Shown here piece by piece: positions 53,570 through 62,368 of a stretch of DNA of 64,000 bases. The stretch's first letter is position 1, and each line of letters starts with the position of its first letter. Under the pieces are notes generated by a model. It saw only the letters and a program-made list of their open reading frames with translations. It made no database searches and had not been told where the DNA came from. This DNA comes from Streptantibioticus ferralitis. GTDB lineage: Bacteria; Actinomycetota; Actinomycetes; Streptomycetales; Streptomycetaceae. The DNA lies in contig NZ_JARHTQ010000017.1 of the NCBI RefSeq assembly GCF_029223525.1, positions 62,001 to 126,000 of the forward strand. The letters are read 5' to 3'. The translations under genes and the position numbers were made by a program.

Positions 53570-54232
53570 GTGTCGGTTCTTCTCGACCACCCCACAAGCC
53601 TGGTCGCCTACCGCCCGATCAAGCCGACGGCCATGGTCGTCGTCGCCGACCCGCGCGTCCGCAGCACTGTCACCCGGCATCTGTGGGCACTCGGCGTACG
53701 CGACGTGATCGAGGCCTCGTCGATCGCGGAGGCCCGTCCCCGGGTCGGCACTCCGCGCGACATCTGTGTCGCCGATGTGCACCTGCCCGACGGATCCGGG
53801 CTGACCCTCCTCGCCGAGACCAGGGCCGCGGGCTGGCCCAACGGACTCGCCCTGTCCGCCGCAGATGACATCGGCGCCGTACGCAACGCGCTGGCCGGCG
53901 GCGTCAAGGGCTACGTCGTCACCGGCACCCGTACGAACGTAGGTCTCGCCCAGCGGCCCGGCGCCGCCCCGATCGGGGCACCCGGCGCCCGGCTGCAGCG
54001 GCGCCCGCCGGGCGCCCCCGGCCACCCCGGCGGCTACCGCGAGTTGTCGGGGCGCGAGGTGGAGGTGCTCCGGCTGGTGGCCGAGGGGCAGTCCAACAAG
54101 GCCATCGGCGTCTCGATGGGGCTGTCCGCCCTCACCGTCAAGAGCCACCTGGCCCGTATCGCCCGCAAGCTCGGCACCGGCGACCGGGCCGGAATGGTCG
54201 CCGTGGCGCTGCGTACCGGCATCATCCACTGA
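53570..54232 (+). CDS. LuxR/NarL-type response regulator, degenerate receiver
   Basis: Regulator of 220 residues. The receiver-like domain (about 20-115) has D72-type acceptor region CVADVHLPDGSGL but lacks the usual N-terminal acidic pair (VVVADPRVR has one Asp) and the canonical Lys context (GVKGYVVTGT is close). The C-terminal LuxR helix-turn-helix is YRELSGREVEVLRLVAEG with SNKAIGVSMGLSALTVKSHL. There is no adjacent kinase, so it is an orphan. AGGAGG precedes the GTG. A long terminator palindrome follows 22 bp after the stop. Confidence 0.88.
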   Translation: MSVLLDHPTSLVAYRPIKPTAMVVVADPRVRSTVTRHLWALGVRDVIEASSIAEARPRVGTPRDICVADVHLPDGSGLTLLAETRAAGWPNGLALSAADDIGAVRNALAGGVKGYVVTGTRTNVGLAQRPGAAPIGAPGARLQRRPPGAPGHPGGYRELSGREVEVLRLVAEGQSNKAIGVSMGLSALTVKSHLARIARKLGTGDRAGMVAVALRTGIIH

Positions 54233-54254
54233 CCCCGAACCGCGCCGCGGTCAA

Positions 54255-54290
54255 CGCGCCCGTTCATGGAACGTTCCATCGACGGGCGCG
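54255..54290 (+). terminator. 36-bp palindromic terminator after the LuxR-type regulator
   Basis: CGCGCCCGT and ACGGGCGCG flank a perfect 14-bp palindrome ATGGAACGTTCCAT (54266-54279), with one 2-nt mismatch between the blocks. It folds into one tall hairpin 22 bp past the stop and 20 bp before the rnd promoter. Confidence 0.65.
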
Positions 54291-54309
54291 ACGCATGAGT
54301 GGTCCCGGC

Positions 54310-54315
54310 TACCCT
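54310..54315 (+). promoter_or_regulatory. -10 element of a probable leaderless promoter (rnd)
   Basis: TACCCT ends six bases before GTG 54322. Confidence 0.5.
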
Positions 54316-54321
54316 TGACGG

Positions 54322-55569
54322 GTGACCGACGCCCGAGAGACCGCAGCAAGCGAAGCAATCCCGGCGCCGGTCCCGCTGCTGGACCCGCGCGAGGGCATCC
54401 CGCCGGTGACCGCCAGCCCGCAGGCGCTCGCCGCAGTCGTGGCGGCATTCGCCGCGGGCACCGGTCCCGTCGCCGTCGACGCCGAGCGCGCTTCCGGCTA
54501 CCGCTACGGACAGCGGGCCTATCTGGTCCAGCTGCGCCGCGCCGGGGCAGGGACCGCGCTGATCGACCCCATCGCCTGTCCTGATCTGTCCGCGCTGGGC
54601 GAGGCCCTCGCGGACACCGAGTGGGTGCTGCACGCGGCCACCCAGGACCTGCCGTGCCTGGCCGAGATAGGGATGCGGCCGAGCCGGATCTTCGACACCG
54701 AACTGGCCGGGCGGCTGGCCGGCTTCGCCCGGGTCGGCCTGGGCGCCATGGTGGAGAACGTGCTCGGTTACGCCCTGGAGAAGGGCCACTCGGCCGTCGA
54801 CTGGTCGACCCGGCCGCTGCCCGAGCCGTGGCTGCGCTATGCCGCACTCGACGTGGAGCTGCTGGTCGATCTGCGCGACGCGCTGGAGGCCGAGCTGCGC
54901 GAGCAGGGCAAGCTGGAGTGGGCACTGCAGGAGTTCGCGGCGATCGCCGCCGCCCCGCCGCCCGCCCCGCGTACCGACCCGTGGCGCCGCACCTCGGGCA
55001 TGCACAAGGTACGGCGGCGCCGACAGCTCGGCGTCGTCCGGGAGTTGTGGACCATACGGGACGAGATCGCACGGCAGCGCGATGTCTCACCGGGGCGGGT
55101 GCTGACCGACGCCGCGATCGTGGCGGCGGCGCTGGCGATACCGCCCAACGTGCACGCGCTCGCCGCGCTGCCCGGCTTCGGCAACCGGATGGGACGCCGT
55201 CAACTGGACGTCTGGCAGGCCGCGGTGGACCGGGCGCGGGCCCTGTCCGAGCGGGACCAGCCGCAGTTGGGTCCGGTGCAGGGCGGTCCGCCGCCGCCGC
55301 GCTCCTGGACCGACAAGGACCCGGCCGCGGCGGCCCGGCTGAGCGCCGCCCGCGCGGCGGTCAGCGCGCTCGCGGAGCGGCTCAACGTGCCGCAGGAGAA
55401 CCTGGTCGCCCCGGACGCCGTACGGCGGGTGTGCTGGGAGCCGCCCGCGGAACCGACCGCCGAGGCGGTCGGTTCCCGCCTCGCCGAACGGGGCGCACGG
55501 CGCTGGCAGATCGAACTCGTCGCCGGCGCGGTCGCCGAGGCGCTGACGGCTGTCCAGCCGGAGTCGTAA
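54322..55569 (+). CDS. rnd: Ribonuclease D
   Basis: 3'-5' exoribonuclease for tRNA and stable-RNA end trimming, 415 residues. The DEDDy nuclease domain shows VAVDAERASGYRYGQRAYL (Asp and Glu), VLHAATQDLPCL (Asp), and AVDWSTRPLPEPWLRYAALD (Tyr and Asp, read in two parts). An HRDC domain follows (about 215-300, WTIRDEIARQRDVSPGRVL). The C-terminal 100 residues are a streptomycete extension. GTG start without a ribosome-binding site; leaderless from TACCCT. Confidence 0.93.
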   Translation: MTDARETAASEAIPAPVPLLDPREGIPPVTASPQALAAVVAAFAAGTGPVAVDAERASGYRYGQRAYLVQLRRAGAGTALIDPIACPDLSALGEALADTEWVLHAATQDLPCLAEIGMRPSRIFDTELAGRLAGFARVGLGAMVENVLGYALEKGHSAVDWSTRPLPEPWLRYAALDVELLVDLRDALEAELREQGKLEWALQEFAAIAAAPPPAPRTDPWRRTSGMHKVRRRRQLGVVRELWTIRDEIARQRDVSPGRVLTDAAIVAAALAIPPNVHALAALPGFGNRMGRRQLDVWQAAVDRARALSERDQPQLGPVQGGPPPPRSWTDKDPAAAARLSAARAAVSALAERLNVPQENLVAPDAVRRVCWEPPAEPTAEAVGSRLAERGARRWQIELVAGAVAEALTAVQPES

Positions 55570-55930
55570 CGCCTTTCGGCGCGCCGCGGGCCGGCGTCCA
55601 GGGAACGTTCCCGCCCCGCCGCCCGTGACCGCCTCCCGGCCCGCACCGGCACACCCCTGGCCCCACACCCGCCGTGCGCAACGGCAAGGCTGCGGACCAG
55701 GGGAACGGGTGGCGGAGAGGGCACCGGAAAACGCCCCCGGACCTGCGGGGAATGTGACATTCACCGCTTAGCGCGGGGGGACTGTGCACGTTGGTTACCC
55801 GCAAGTAGCATGACGGTGTGAGCCGCCGCTGGTTTCGCCATGCGGCGCTCCGCCGGGTTGCCCAGCTGCGGCGCGCGCCGTGGGGCGCGCGCGCCCGGCG
55901 GCGAGCGAACACGATTAAGGGAGAGCCAAC
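55570..55930. promoter_or_regulatory. rnd-fadA intergenic region with fadA promoter and possible operator
   Basis: No gene. TAGCAT (55806-55811) is a good -10 for fadA. The imperfect inverted repeat GTTACCCGCAAGTAGC (55794-55809) overlaps it, a layout suited to a TetR-type repressor of fatty-acid breakdown. A transcript from here would have an approximately 110-nt leader. Confidence 0.4.
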
Positions 55931-57151
55931 GTGCCTCGTACCGCTAGGGACGTCGTCTTCGTCGACGGCGTCCGCACCCCGTTCGGCAAGGCGGGCCCCA
56001 AGGGCATCTATCACGAGACCCGCGCCGACGACCTGGTGATCAAGTGCATCCGGGAGCTGCTGCGGCGCAACCCGGACCTGCCGGCGGAGCGGATCGACGA
56101 GGTCGCCGTCGCCGCCACCACGCAGATCGGCGACCAGGGCCTGACCCTGGGCCGTACCGCCGGCATCCTCGCCGGGCTGCCGAAGACCGTCCCCGGCTTC
56201 TCCATCGACCGCATGTGCGCGGGCGCGATGACCGCGGTCACCACGACCTCCGGCGGTATCGCCTTCGGCGCGTACGACGTGGTCGTCGCCGGTGGTGTCG
56301 AGCACATGGGCCGCCACCCGATGGGTGAGGGCGTCGACCCCAACCCGCGCTTCGTCTCGGAGAAGCTGGTCGACGAGTCCGCCATGTTCATGGGCATGAC
56401 GGCGGAGAACCTGCACGACCGCTTCCCGCACCTCACCAAGCAGCGCGCCGACGAGTACGCGGTGCGCAGCCAGGAGAAGGCCGCCAAGGCCTACGCCAAC
56501 GGCAAGATCCAGCAGGACCTGGTGCCGATCTCGGTGCGCCGCACCAACCCGGAGGTGGGCGAGACCGGTTGGGGTCTGGCCACCGCCGACGAGCCGATGC
56601 GCCCGGGCACCACGCTGGAGAGCCTGGCCTCCCTCAAGACCCCGTTCCGCGCCCACGGCCGGGTGACGGCCGGTAACGCCGCGGGCCTCAACGACGGCGC
56701 CACCGCCTCCCTGCTCGCCGCCGAGGACGTCGCGAACGAGCTGGGCCTGCCGGTCAAGATGCGCCTGGTCTCCTACGCCTTCGCGGGCGTCGAGCCCGAG
56801 GTGATGGGCATCGGCCCGGTCCCGGCGACCGAGAAGGCGCTGGCCAAGGCCGGCCTGTCGATCTCCGACATCGGCCTGTTCGAGGTCAACGAGGCGTTCG
56901 CCGTGCAGGTGCTCGCCTTGCTCGACCACTACGGCATCGCGGACGACGACCCGCGCGTCAACCAGTACGGTGGCGCGATCGCGTTCGGCCACCCGCTGGC
57001 CTCCTCCGGCGTCCGGCTGATGACGCAGCTGGCCCGCCAGTTCGAGGAGCAGCCGAACGTCCGCTACGGCCTGACCACCATGTGCGTCGGCTTCGGCATG
57101 GGCGGAACGGTCATCTGGGAGAACCCGCACTTCGACGGAGGCAGCAAGTGA
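55931..57151 (+). CDS. fadA: Acetyl-CoA acyltransferase (3-ketoacyl-CoA thiolase)
   Basis: Last step of beta-oxidation: cleaves 3-ketoacyl-CoA to acetyl-CoA and a shortened acyl-CoA. The 406-residue protein has the acylated cysteine in FSIDRMCAGAMTAV, GGVEHMGRHPMG, NEAFAVQV, the catalytic GHP in AIAFGHPLASSG, and CVGFGMGG near the end. GTG start behind AAGGGAGAG. The stop overlaps the fadB start by 4 bp, so thiolase and multifunctional subunit are coupled and probably form one complex. Confidence 0.96.
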   Translation: MPRTARDVVFVDGVRTPFGKAGPKGIYHETRADDLVIKCIRELLRRNPDLPAERIDEVAVAATTQIGDQGLTLGRTAGILAGLPKTVPGFSIDRMCAGAMTAVTTTSGGIAFGAYDVVVAGGVEHMGRHPMGEGVDPNPRFVSEKLVDESAMFMGMTAENLHDRFPHLTKQRADEYAVRSQEKAAKAYANGKIQQDLVPISVRRTNPEVGETGWGLATADEPMRPGTTLESLASLKTPFRAHGRVTAGNAAGLNDGATASLLAAEDVANELGLPVKMRLVSYAFAGVEPEVMGIGPVPATEKALAKAGLSISDIGLFEVNEAFAVQVLALLDHYGIADDDPRVNQYGGAIAFGHPLASSGVRLMTQLARQFEEQPNVRYGLTTMCVGFGMGGTVIWENPHFDGGSK

Positions 57152-59277
57152 CCACCACCGCCGAGCTCCTCAAGGGCGCAGCCGAGCTGTTCCCCGACGA
57201 GGTCGTGACCCGGTCTCACGTACGTCACCTCGAACTCCCGCAGGGCGCGGGCAGGTTCGCCCTGATCACGCTGGACAACGGCCTGGACCACACCAAGCCG
57301 ACCACCTTCGGCCCGCAGTCGCTCGCCAACCTCAACACGGCGATCGACCAGGTCGAGAAGGAGGCCGCGGACGGCGAGATCGTCGGTGCGGGCATCACCG
57401 GCAAGCCGTTCATCTTCGCGGTCGGCGCCGACCTCAAGGGCGTCGAGCTGCTGAAGCGGCACGAGGACGCGCTGGCCATCGGCAAGGGCGGCCACGACGT
57501 CTTCAAGCGGCTGTCCGCCCTCGCCGTCCCCACCTTCGCGTACTACAACGGCGCGGCGATGGGCGGCGGTGTCGAGGTCGGCCTGCACTGCTCGTACCGC
57601 ACGGTCTCCAAGGCGCTGCCCGCGTTCTCGCTGCCCGAGGTGTTCCTCGGGCTGGTGCCCGGCTGGGGCGGCTGCACCCTGCTGCCGAACCTGATCGGCG
57701 CGGACCGTGCCGTGAGCGTGATCATCGAGAACTCGCTCAACCAGAACAAGCAGCTGAAGGGCTCGCAGGTACACGAGCTCGGAATCGCCGACGCGATCTT
57801 CGAGGGCGCTGACTTCCTGGAGCAGTCGCTGGCCTGGACCGCGTCCGTCCTGAAGGGCGAGACCGAGGTCGTACGGGCCGAGGTGGACCGCGGTGAGGCC
57901 TGGGACCAGGCCGTGCAGCGGGGTCGTTTCATCGCCGACGGCAAGGTGCACGGCGCGGCCCCGGCCGCGTACCGCGCGCTGGACATCATCGCCGCCGCCA
58001 AGAACGGCGACCTGCGGCAGGGCTTCGCCGCCGAGGACCAGGCACTCGCCGACCTGATCATGGGCGGCGAACTGCGCAGTGGTATCTACGCGTTCAACCT
58101 GGTGCAAAAGCGCGGCAAGCGCCCGGCCGGCGCACCGGACAAGAACCTGGCCCGCCCGGTCAGCAAGGTCGGCGTCGTCGGCGCCGGTCTGATGGCCTCC
58201 CAGCTGGCGCTGCTGTTCGCCCGCCGCCTTGAGGTGCCGGTCGTGCTGACCGACATCGACCAGGAGCGCGTCGACAAGGGTGTCGGTTACGTCCACGGCG
58301 AGATCGACAAGCTGCTCGCCAAGGGCCGGGTGAGCGGCGACAAGGCCAACCGCCTCAAGGCGCTGGTGACCGGCTCCCTCGACAAGGCCGCCGCGTTCGG
58401 TGACGCCGACTTCGTCATCGAGGCCGTCTTCGAGGAGATGGGCGTCAAGCAGAAGGTGTTCGCCGAGGTGGAGGCGGTCGTCGGACCGCAGACCATCCTG
58501 GCGACCAACACCTCCTCACTGTCGGTGAGCGAGATGGCGTCGAAGCTGGAGCACCCGGAGCGGGTCGTCGGCTTCCACTTCTTCAACCCGGTCGCGATCC
58601 TGCCGCTGCTGGAGATCGTGCGCGGCGAGCAGACCGATGACGCGTCGCTGGCCACCGCCTTCGGTGTGGCGAAGAAGCTGAAGAAGACCGCGGTACTGGT
58701 CAAGGACGCCCCGGCGTTCGTGGTCAACCGGATCCTGACCCGCTTCATGGGCGAGATCCAGAACGTCATCGACGAGGGCACCCCGGTCGAGGTCGCCGAG
58801 AAGGCCATCGAGCCGCTCGGCCTGCCGATGTCCCCGCTGGTGCTGCTGGAGCTGGTCGGCCCGGCGATCGGTCTGCACGTCTCGGAGACGCTGCACGGCG
58901 CCTTCCCGGACCGCTTCAAGGTCTCGCCGAACCTGGCCGCCGTCGTCAAGGCGGGCAAGCGCGGCTTCTACGTCTACGACTCCGGCAAGCCGGAGCTGGA
59001 CCCCGAGGTCGCCGCCCTTCTCCAGCAGGGCGATGTCGCCCTGACCGAGCAGCAGGTGCGGGACCGTGTCCTGGACGCGGTCGCGCAGGAGATCGGGCTG
59101 ATGCTGGACGAGGACGTGGTCGCCGAGGCGCAGGACATCGACCTGTGCCTGATCACCGGTGCGGGCTGGCCGTTCCACCTGGGCGGCATCACCCCGTACC
59201 TGGACCGTGAGGGCGTCTCCGAGCGGGTGAACGGCAAGCGGTTCCTCGCCCAGGGCGTCGCCAACGTCCCGGCGTAA
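57148..59277 (+). CDS. fadB: Fatty-acid oxidation complex alpha subunit (enoyl-CoA hydratase/3-hydroxyacyl-CoA dehydrogenase)
   Basis: Multifunctional enzyme of 709 residues for hydration and NAD-dependent oxidation in beta-oxidation. The N-terminal crotonase domain (about 20-300) has AVGADLKGVEL, NGAAMGGGVEVGLHCSYR and PEVFLGLVPGWGG. The NAD site is VGVVGAGLMASQLALLFARR near 340, where the usual GAGxMGxxI is GAGLMASQL, and the dehydrogenase catalytic region is GFHFFNPVAILPLLEIV with KDAPAFVVNRIL. GTG 57148 follows GGAGGCAG. It converges with the SPFH gene; a group IIC intron now lies between. Confidence 0.95.
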   Translation: MTTTAELLKGAAELFPDEVVTRSHVRHLELPQGAGRFALITLDNGLDHTKPTTFGPQSLANLNTAIDQVEKEAADGEIVGAGITGKPFIFAVGADLKGVELLKRHEDALAIGKGGHDVFKRLSALAVPTFAYYNGAAMGGGVEVGLHCSYRTVSKALPAFSLPEVFLGLVPGWGGCTLLPNLIGADRAVSVIIENSLNQNKQLKGSQVHELGIADAIFEGADFLEQSLAWTASVLKGETEVVRAEVDRGEAWDQAVQRGRFIADGKVHGAAPAAYRALDIIAAAKNGDLRQGFAAEDQALADLIMGGELRSGIYAFNLVQKRGKRPAGAPDKNLARPVSKVGVVGAGLMASQLALLFARRLEVPVVLTDIDQERVDKGVGYVHGEIDKLLAKGRVSGDKANRLKALVTGSLDKAAAFGDADFVIEAVFEEMGVKQKVFAEVEAVVGPQTILATNTSSLSVSEMASKLEHPERVVGFHFFNPVAILPLLEIVRGEQTDDASLATAFGVAKKLKKTAVLVKDAPAFVVNRILTRFMGEIQNVIDEGTPVEVAEKAIEPLGLPMSPLVLLELVGPAIGLHVSETLHGAFPDRFKVSPNLAAVVKAGKRGFYVYDSGKPELDPEVAALLQQGDVALTEQQVRDRVLDAVAQEIGLMLDEDVVAEAQDIDLCLITGAGWPFHLGGITPYLDREGVSERVNGKRFLAQGVANVPA

Positions 59278-59290
59278 CGCCACGGCAGTA

Positions 59291-59366
59291 ATCGGGTAGG
59301 CGGGTCGGGTCACCCGACCCGCCTCCCACACCACCGGACATGCGGGCCACGCATCCGGCGGTTCAC
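59291..59366 (-). ncRNA. Group II intron domains V and VI
   Basis: Domain V: ACCGCCGGATGCG pairs with CGCATGTCCGGTGGT around a short loop, with the characteristic 2-nt bulge. Domain VI: a long stem GGCGGGTCGGG tga CCCGACCCGCC, followed by an unpaired A seven bases from the 3' end as branch point. Confidence 0.8.
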
Positions 59367-60841
59367 CAAGCTGATCTCAACCGTTGCCAGGTCGGCTTGA
59401 GCATGCGCAGACCCAGGTCGTCCCAGTAGGAGTTGGGCAGTGCCCGCTGAAGGACGGCCGATCCCGCGATCCGCCAGTACCCCTTGCCGCTGCCAGCCCA
59501 CTCGCGGGCCTTCCACTCGGCGATACCGAGCTCGCGGAGGTTCCTGAACCGGGCCTTGGGGAGCTTCCATTCCTTCCAGCGGATCTGCCGCATCCTGCGG
59601 CGGAACCACTCGTCCAGCTCCCTGAACACCTTCGGGGTGTCCGCGAGCTGGAAGTAGCCCATCCATCCGGTGGTGAAGCGGTTGATCTTCGCGACGCGTT
59701 CATCCATCGCGATGCTCCACCGGCGCGAGGTCAGCTCCCGCAACCGGTCCTTCAGGCGTTTGACCGCCTTCGGATCGACCCGGATACCGACCTTGCCGCC
59801 CCGGGTGAAGTAGAAGCCGAACCCCAGCAGCACCGCTGAGCGGGCGTGGACCACCTTCGACTTCTCCCGGTTGACCTTCAGTTTCAGCCGCTGCTCGACC
59901 ACGGCCGTGACCGAGGCGAGCACCCTGTGGGCGGCCCGTTCGCTCCGCACGAAGACGCGCACGTCATCGGCGTAACGCACGAACCTGTGACCGCGCTCGA
60001 ACAGCTCCCGGTCCAGGTCGTCGAGCATGATGTTCGACAAGACGGGAGAGAGCGGGGAGCCCTGCGGGGTCCCCTCCTCGCTCGGCGTCCTCACGTCGTC
60101 CACCATGATCCCGGCTTCCAGGAACCTGCGGATCAGTTTCAAGACCCTGCGGTCATCGACCTTGCGCGCCACCCGCGCCATCAGGACATCGTGTTGAACG
60201 CGGTCGAAGAACCGGTCCAGATCAAGGTCCACGACCCACCGGTGGCCGTCCTCGATCGCCCGTCGCGCGACACGAACCGCCTGATGCGCGGACCGGCCGG
60301 GACGGAAACCGAAGGACGCCCCCGAGAACTGCGGGTCGAAGATGGGCACGAGCACTTGCGCGATGGCCTGCTGGACCAAGCGGTCCAGCACACGCGGCAC
60401 CCCCAAGATCCGCTCGCCGCCGCCAGGCTTCGGGATGATCACCTGACGGACCGGCGACGGCCGGTAGGTGCCCGCGTCGAGTTCGGCCCGGACAGCGGGC
60501 CAGTTAACGAGCAGCCACGGCCGAAGTTCAGCCGTGGTCATGCCGTCCGCCCCGGGAGCACCCCGGTTCGCTTCGACGCGGTTGAGCGCCGCGAGCAGGT
60601 TCTCCTTCGAGAGCATCAGCTCCCAAAGCGAGGGCCCCTGTTCGCGGTGAACGTCCTCCGTGAGGAGCGCCGACCGGTCACTACGCTCCGCTGAGAGCCT
60701 TGCCGGATGCACCGGCTCTACTCTCTGCGGCCCCGCCCAGGCGGGTCGGCTGCGATCACCGTGACCAGCACGAGCAACCACCACATCACCCGTTCCACTC
60801 GATGTTCGGCCCTTCCCAGCCCACCACACATCGGCGGCCAT
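59363..60841 (-). CDS. ltrA: Group II intron reverse transcriptase/maturase
   Basis: Intron-encoded protein of up to 492 residues for splicing and retromobility. The RT fingers/palm show IPKPGGGERILGVPRVLDRL, VVDLDLDRFFDRVQHD, GTPQGSPLSPVLSNIMLDDL and the catalytic RYADDVRVFVRS (YADD). Maturase domain X contains RFTTGWMGYFQLADTPKVF and the C-terminus ends in LKPTWQRLRSAW. There is no DNA-binding/endonuclease domain, as in bacterial class C. The first about 75 residues overlap intron RNA sequence and look non-conserved; translation may begin at a later start near MLSKENLLAALNRVEANRGA. Confidence 0.93.
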   Translation of the reverse strand: MAADVWWAGKGRTSSGTGDVVVARAGHGDRSRPAWAGPQRVEPVHPARLSAERSDRSALLTEDVHREQGPSLWELMLSKENLLAALNRVEANRGAPGADGMTTAELRPWLLVNWPAVRAELDAGTYRPSPVRQVIIPKPGGGERILGVPRVLDRLVQQAIAQVLVPIFDPQFSGASFGFRPGRSAHQAVRVARRAIEDGHRWVVDLDLDRFFDRVQHDVLMARVARKVDDRRVLKLIRRFLEAGIMVDDVRTPSEEGTPQGSPLSPVLSNIMLDDLDRELFERGHRFVRYADDVRVFVRSERAAHRVLASVTAVVEQRLKLKVNREKSKVVHARSAVLLGFGFYFTRGGKVGIRVDPKAVKRLKDRLRELTSRRWSIAMDERVAKINRFTTGWMGYFQLADTPKVFRELDEWFRRRMRQIRWKEWKLPKARFRNLRELGIAEWKAREWAGSGKGYWRIAGSAVLQRALPNSYWDDLGLRMLKPTWQRLRSAW

Positions 60842-61216
60842 CCCGGCTGGTACTACGACCTCTGCTGACTTCTGCCCGGTCAGCCCACGCCTCTCGACGC
60901 AGACCGTCGGCGCGGCGGCAACCTCAGCACAACCGACACCCGAACAGATCTCCCCAGGTAAGAACGATCACTGTCCCTGGATCCCCGCCGCGTTTACGCA
61001 CTGGCCTTCTTGGTGGAGACGGGCATCGCCATGCGTGGCAGGCTCACCCAACCAGCACGCCTCATACGCGATTCGTGTTCCTCGGTACCCAGGTCTCGCC
61101 TCGGGCTTCCTCCAGACCCCACCTCACGATGACGCCCTTGCCTCCGGCTCGGGGTTAGCACCACCTCTTCCCCCAGGGGACTTCCACCCCCAAGCAATCG
61201 CCCATGCTGGGCGCAC
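60842..61216 (-). ncRNA. 5' catalytic RNA portion of the group II intron
   Basis: Runs from the 5' splice site GTGCG (61216) through intron domains I-III into the ORF-bearing domain IV. It contains paired blocks such as GGGTGGAAGTCCCC-like segments near the 5' end. No separate gene is supported here. Confidence 0.65.
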
Positions 61217-61221
61217 CACGG

Positions 61222-61255
61222 CAAGGGCCGCCTGGGAGATCCCAGGCGGCCCTTG
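61222..61255. terminator. Bidirectional terminator of fadB and the SPFH gene
   Basis: CAAGGGCCGCCTGGG agat CCCAGGCGGCCCTTG, a perfect 15-bp stem. It lies 21 bp after the SPFH stop on the minus strand and, without the intron, would lie about 20 bp after fadB on the plus strand. Confidence 0.8.
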
Positions 61256-61276
61256 TCCGTCCGGCGCGGCCCCGCT

Positions 61277-62230
61277 TCAACCGGGCGGCCTGCCGTGCAC
61301 GCACAGGGCGGCGGTCAGATCCTTGACCAGCACCGTGCGCGCGTTGTCGTCGAGGGCGATCCGGCCCCGGTCGGTGAGCCCGGAGACGGTCTCGGCGACC
61401 GTGGCGACCACATCGCCCACCAGCGCCTGCCGATGCCGGGCGTCCAACGCCGCCAGCTGCCTTCGGCGCATGATCACGGCGATCTCGGGCGCGTAGTCGA
61501 TGCGGATCGGCCGAGCCGAGATGATCTCGATGCCCACCGGGCGCATCTCCTCCATCAGGGCGAGGGTCAGCGCATCGCCCACGTGATCGGCGTCGCGCAG
61601 GGTCCTGGAGCGGGTGCGGAAGTCATCGGTCGGCAGCCGGGACAGCACCCGCGCCACCGCGCACTCCATCTGGTCGCGCAGATAGACGACATGGTTGTCG
61701 ACGGCGAAGCAGGCGCGGGCGCTGTCCCGTACCCGCCAGACCAGCAGCACCGTCGCATGCAGCCGGGTGCCGTCCGCGTCCACGGCCTCGATCGGCCGGC
61801 TGCGCCAGTGCCGCAGCGCCACGTCCACCCGGCGCCGGGTCAGCAGCGGACTGATCCACAGCAGTCCGGTACGCCGTACGGTGCCGCGGTAGGCGCCGCA
61901 CCACGTCAGCACCCATACGCTGCCCGGTCTGCCGCGGTTCAGTCCGCCGACCGCGATCGCGGCCAGCGCGGCGAGCAGCATCACCTCGCCCCAGGTCGCG
62001 TAGTCGGCGCCGTAGCCCGGACTGCCGGGCAGCACCACATAGCCCCCGACCCGGTCCGGCAGCACACCTCGCCACCACAGCAGCCACAGCGCGGCGCCCG
62101 CGGCCGCGGCGCCCGTGCTGACCGCCAACCAGCCCGGCAGGCAGGAGCCTTGGCGTTCCGTCGGCTCGGAAGCGGTGGGTGCCCGTTCCGTGGCAGTGGC
62201 GACAGACCCGGCGAACACCGGTAGCACCAT
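61277..62230 (-). CDS. SPFH-domain membrane protein
   Basis: Membrane-associated stomatin/prohibitin-family protein of about 317 residues. Two helices (about 36-52 and 83-97) are followed by SPFH-type sequence VDVALRHWRSRPIEAVDADG, LVWRVRDSARACFAVDNH, RDQMECAVARVLSRLPTDD and GIEIISARPIRIDYAPEIA, and a coiled region (MRRRQLAALDARHRQALVGD). Such proteins scaffold membrane microdomains. I prefer ATG 62230, which follows GGAGGG; ATG 62287 would add 19 residues without a site. It ends just before the bidirectional terminator. Confidence 0.82.
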   Translation of the reverse strand: MVLPVFAGSVATATERAPTASEPTERQGSCLPGWLAVSTGAAAAGAALWLLWWRGVLPDRVGGYVVLPGSPGYGADYATWGEVMLLAALAAIAVGGLNRGRPGSVWVLTWCGAYRGTVRRTGLLWISPLLTRRRVDVALRHWRSRPIEAVDADGTRLHATVLLVWRVRDSARACFAVDNHVVYLRDQMECAVARVLSRLPTDDFRTRSRTLRDADHVGDALTLALMEEMRPVGIEIISARPIRIDYAPEIAVIMRRRQLAALDARHRQALVGDVVATVAETVSGLTDRGRIALDDNARTVLVKDLTAALCVHGRPPG

Positions 62231-62368
62231 GGCACCGCCCTCCGTCATCCAGCTGCCCAGCACCTCGATGACCATCCTGCGAGACATCCGGCGGAAATCG
62301 GTGCAAGGCAGGCTGGGCGAGTCGGATTATGTGCTTTTGAGTCTCCGGTTGGCGGAACGGAGACGGCG

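Larger units (their letters stand above)
59291..61216 (-). mobile_element. Group IIC intron with maturase
   Basis: About 1.93 kb on the minus strand. The 5' end reads GTGCGCCCAGCATGGGCG at 61216, the group II start consensus GUGYG in its common IIC form. The 3' end is a domain V/VI structure finishing ...ACCCGAT at 59291. An encoded reverse transcriptase lies at 59363-60841. It begins five bases past the stem of a 15-bp terminator hairpin (61222-61255), the insertion preference of the IIC class. CACGGCA occurs just outside both ends (59281-59287 and 61217-61223). It separates fadB from the terminator it shared with the SPFH gene. Confidence 0.85.

Noticed and set aside
54266-54279. SOS/LexA box in ATGGAACGTTCCAT
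   Set aside because: LexA sites need four bases between GAAC and GTTC; here the halves abut and the palindrome is the top of a terminator hairpin.
55818-56039. Leaderless 73-codon ORF starting 6 nt after TAGCAT
   Set aside because: The GTG sits where the fadA transcript should start, but the peptide is a run of Arg/Ala and overlaps fadA in another frame; more likely a coincidence of the TSS base with a GTG.
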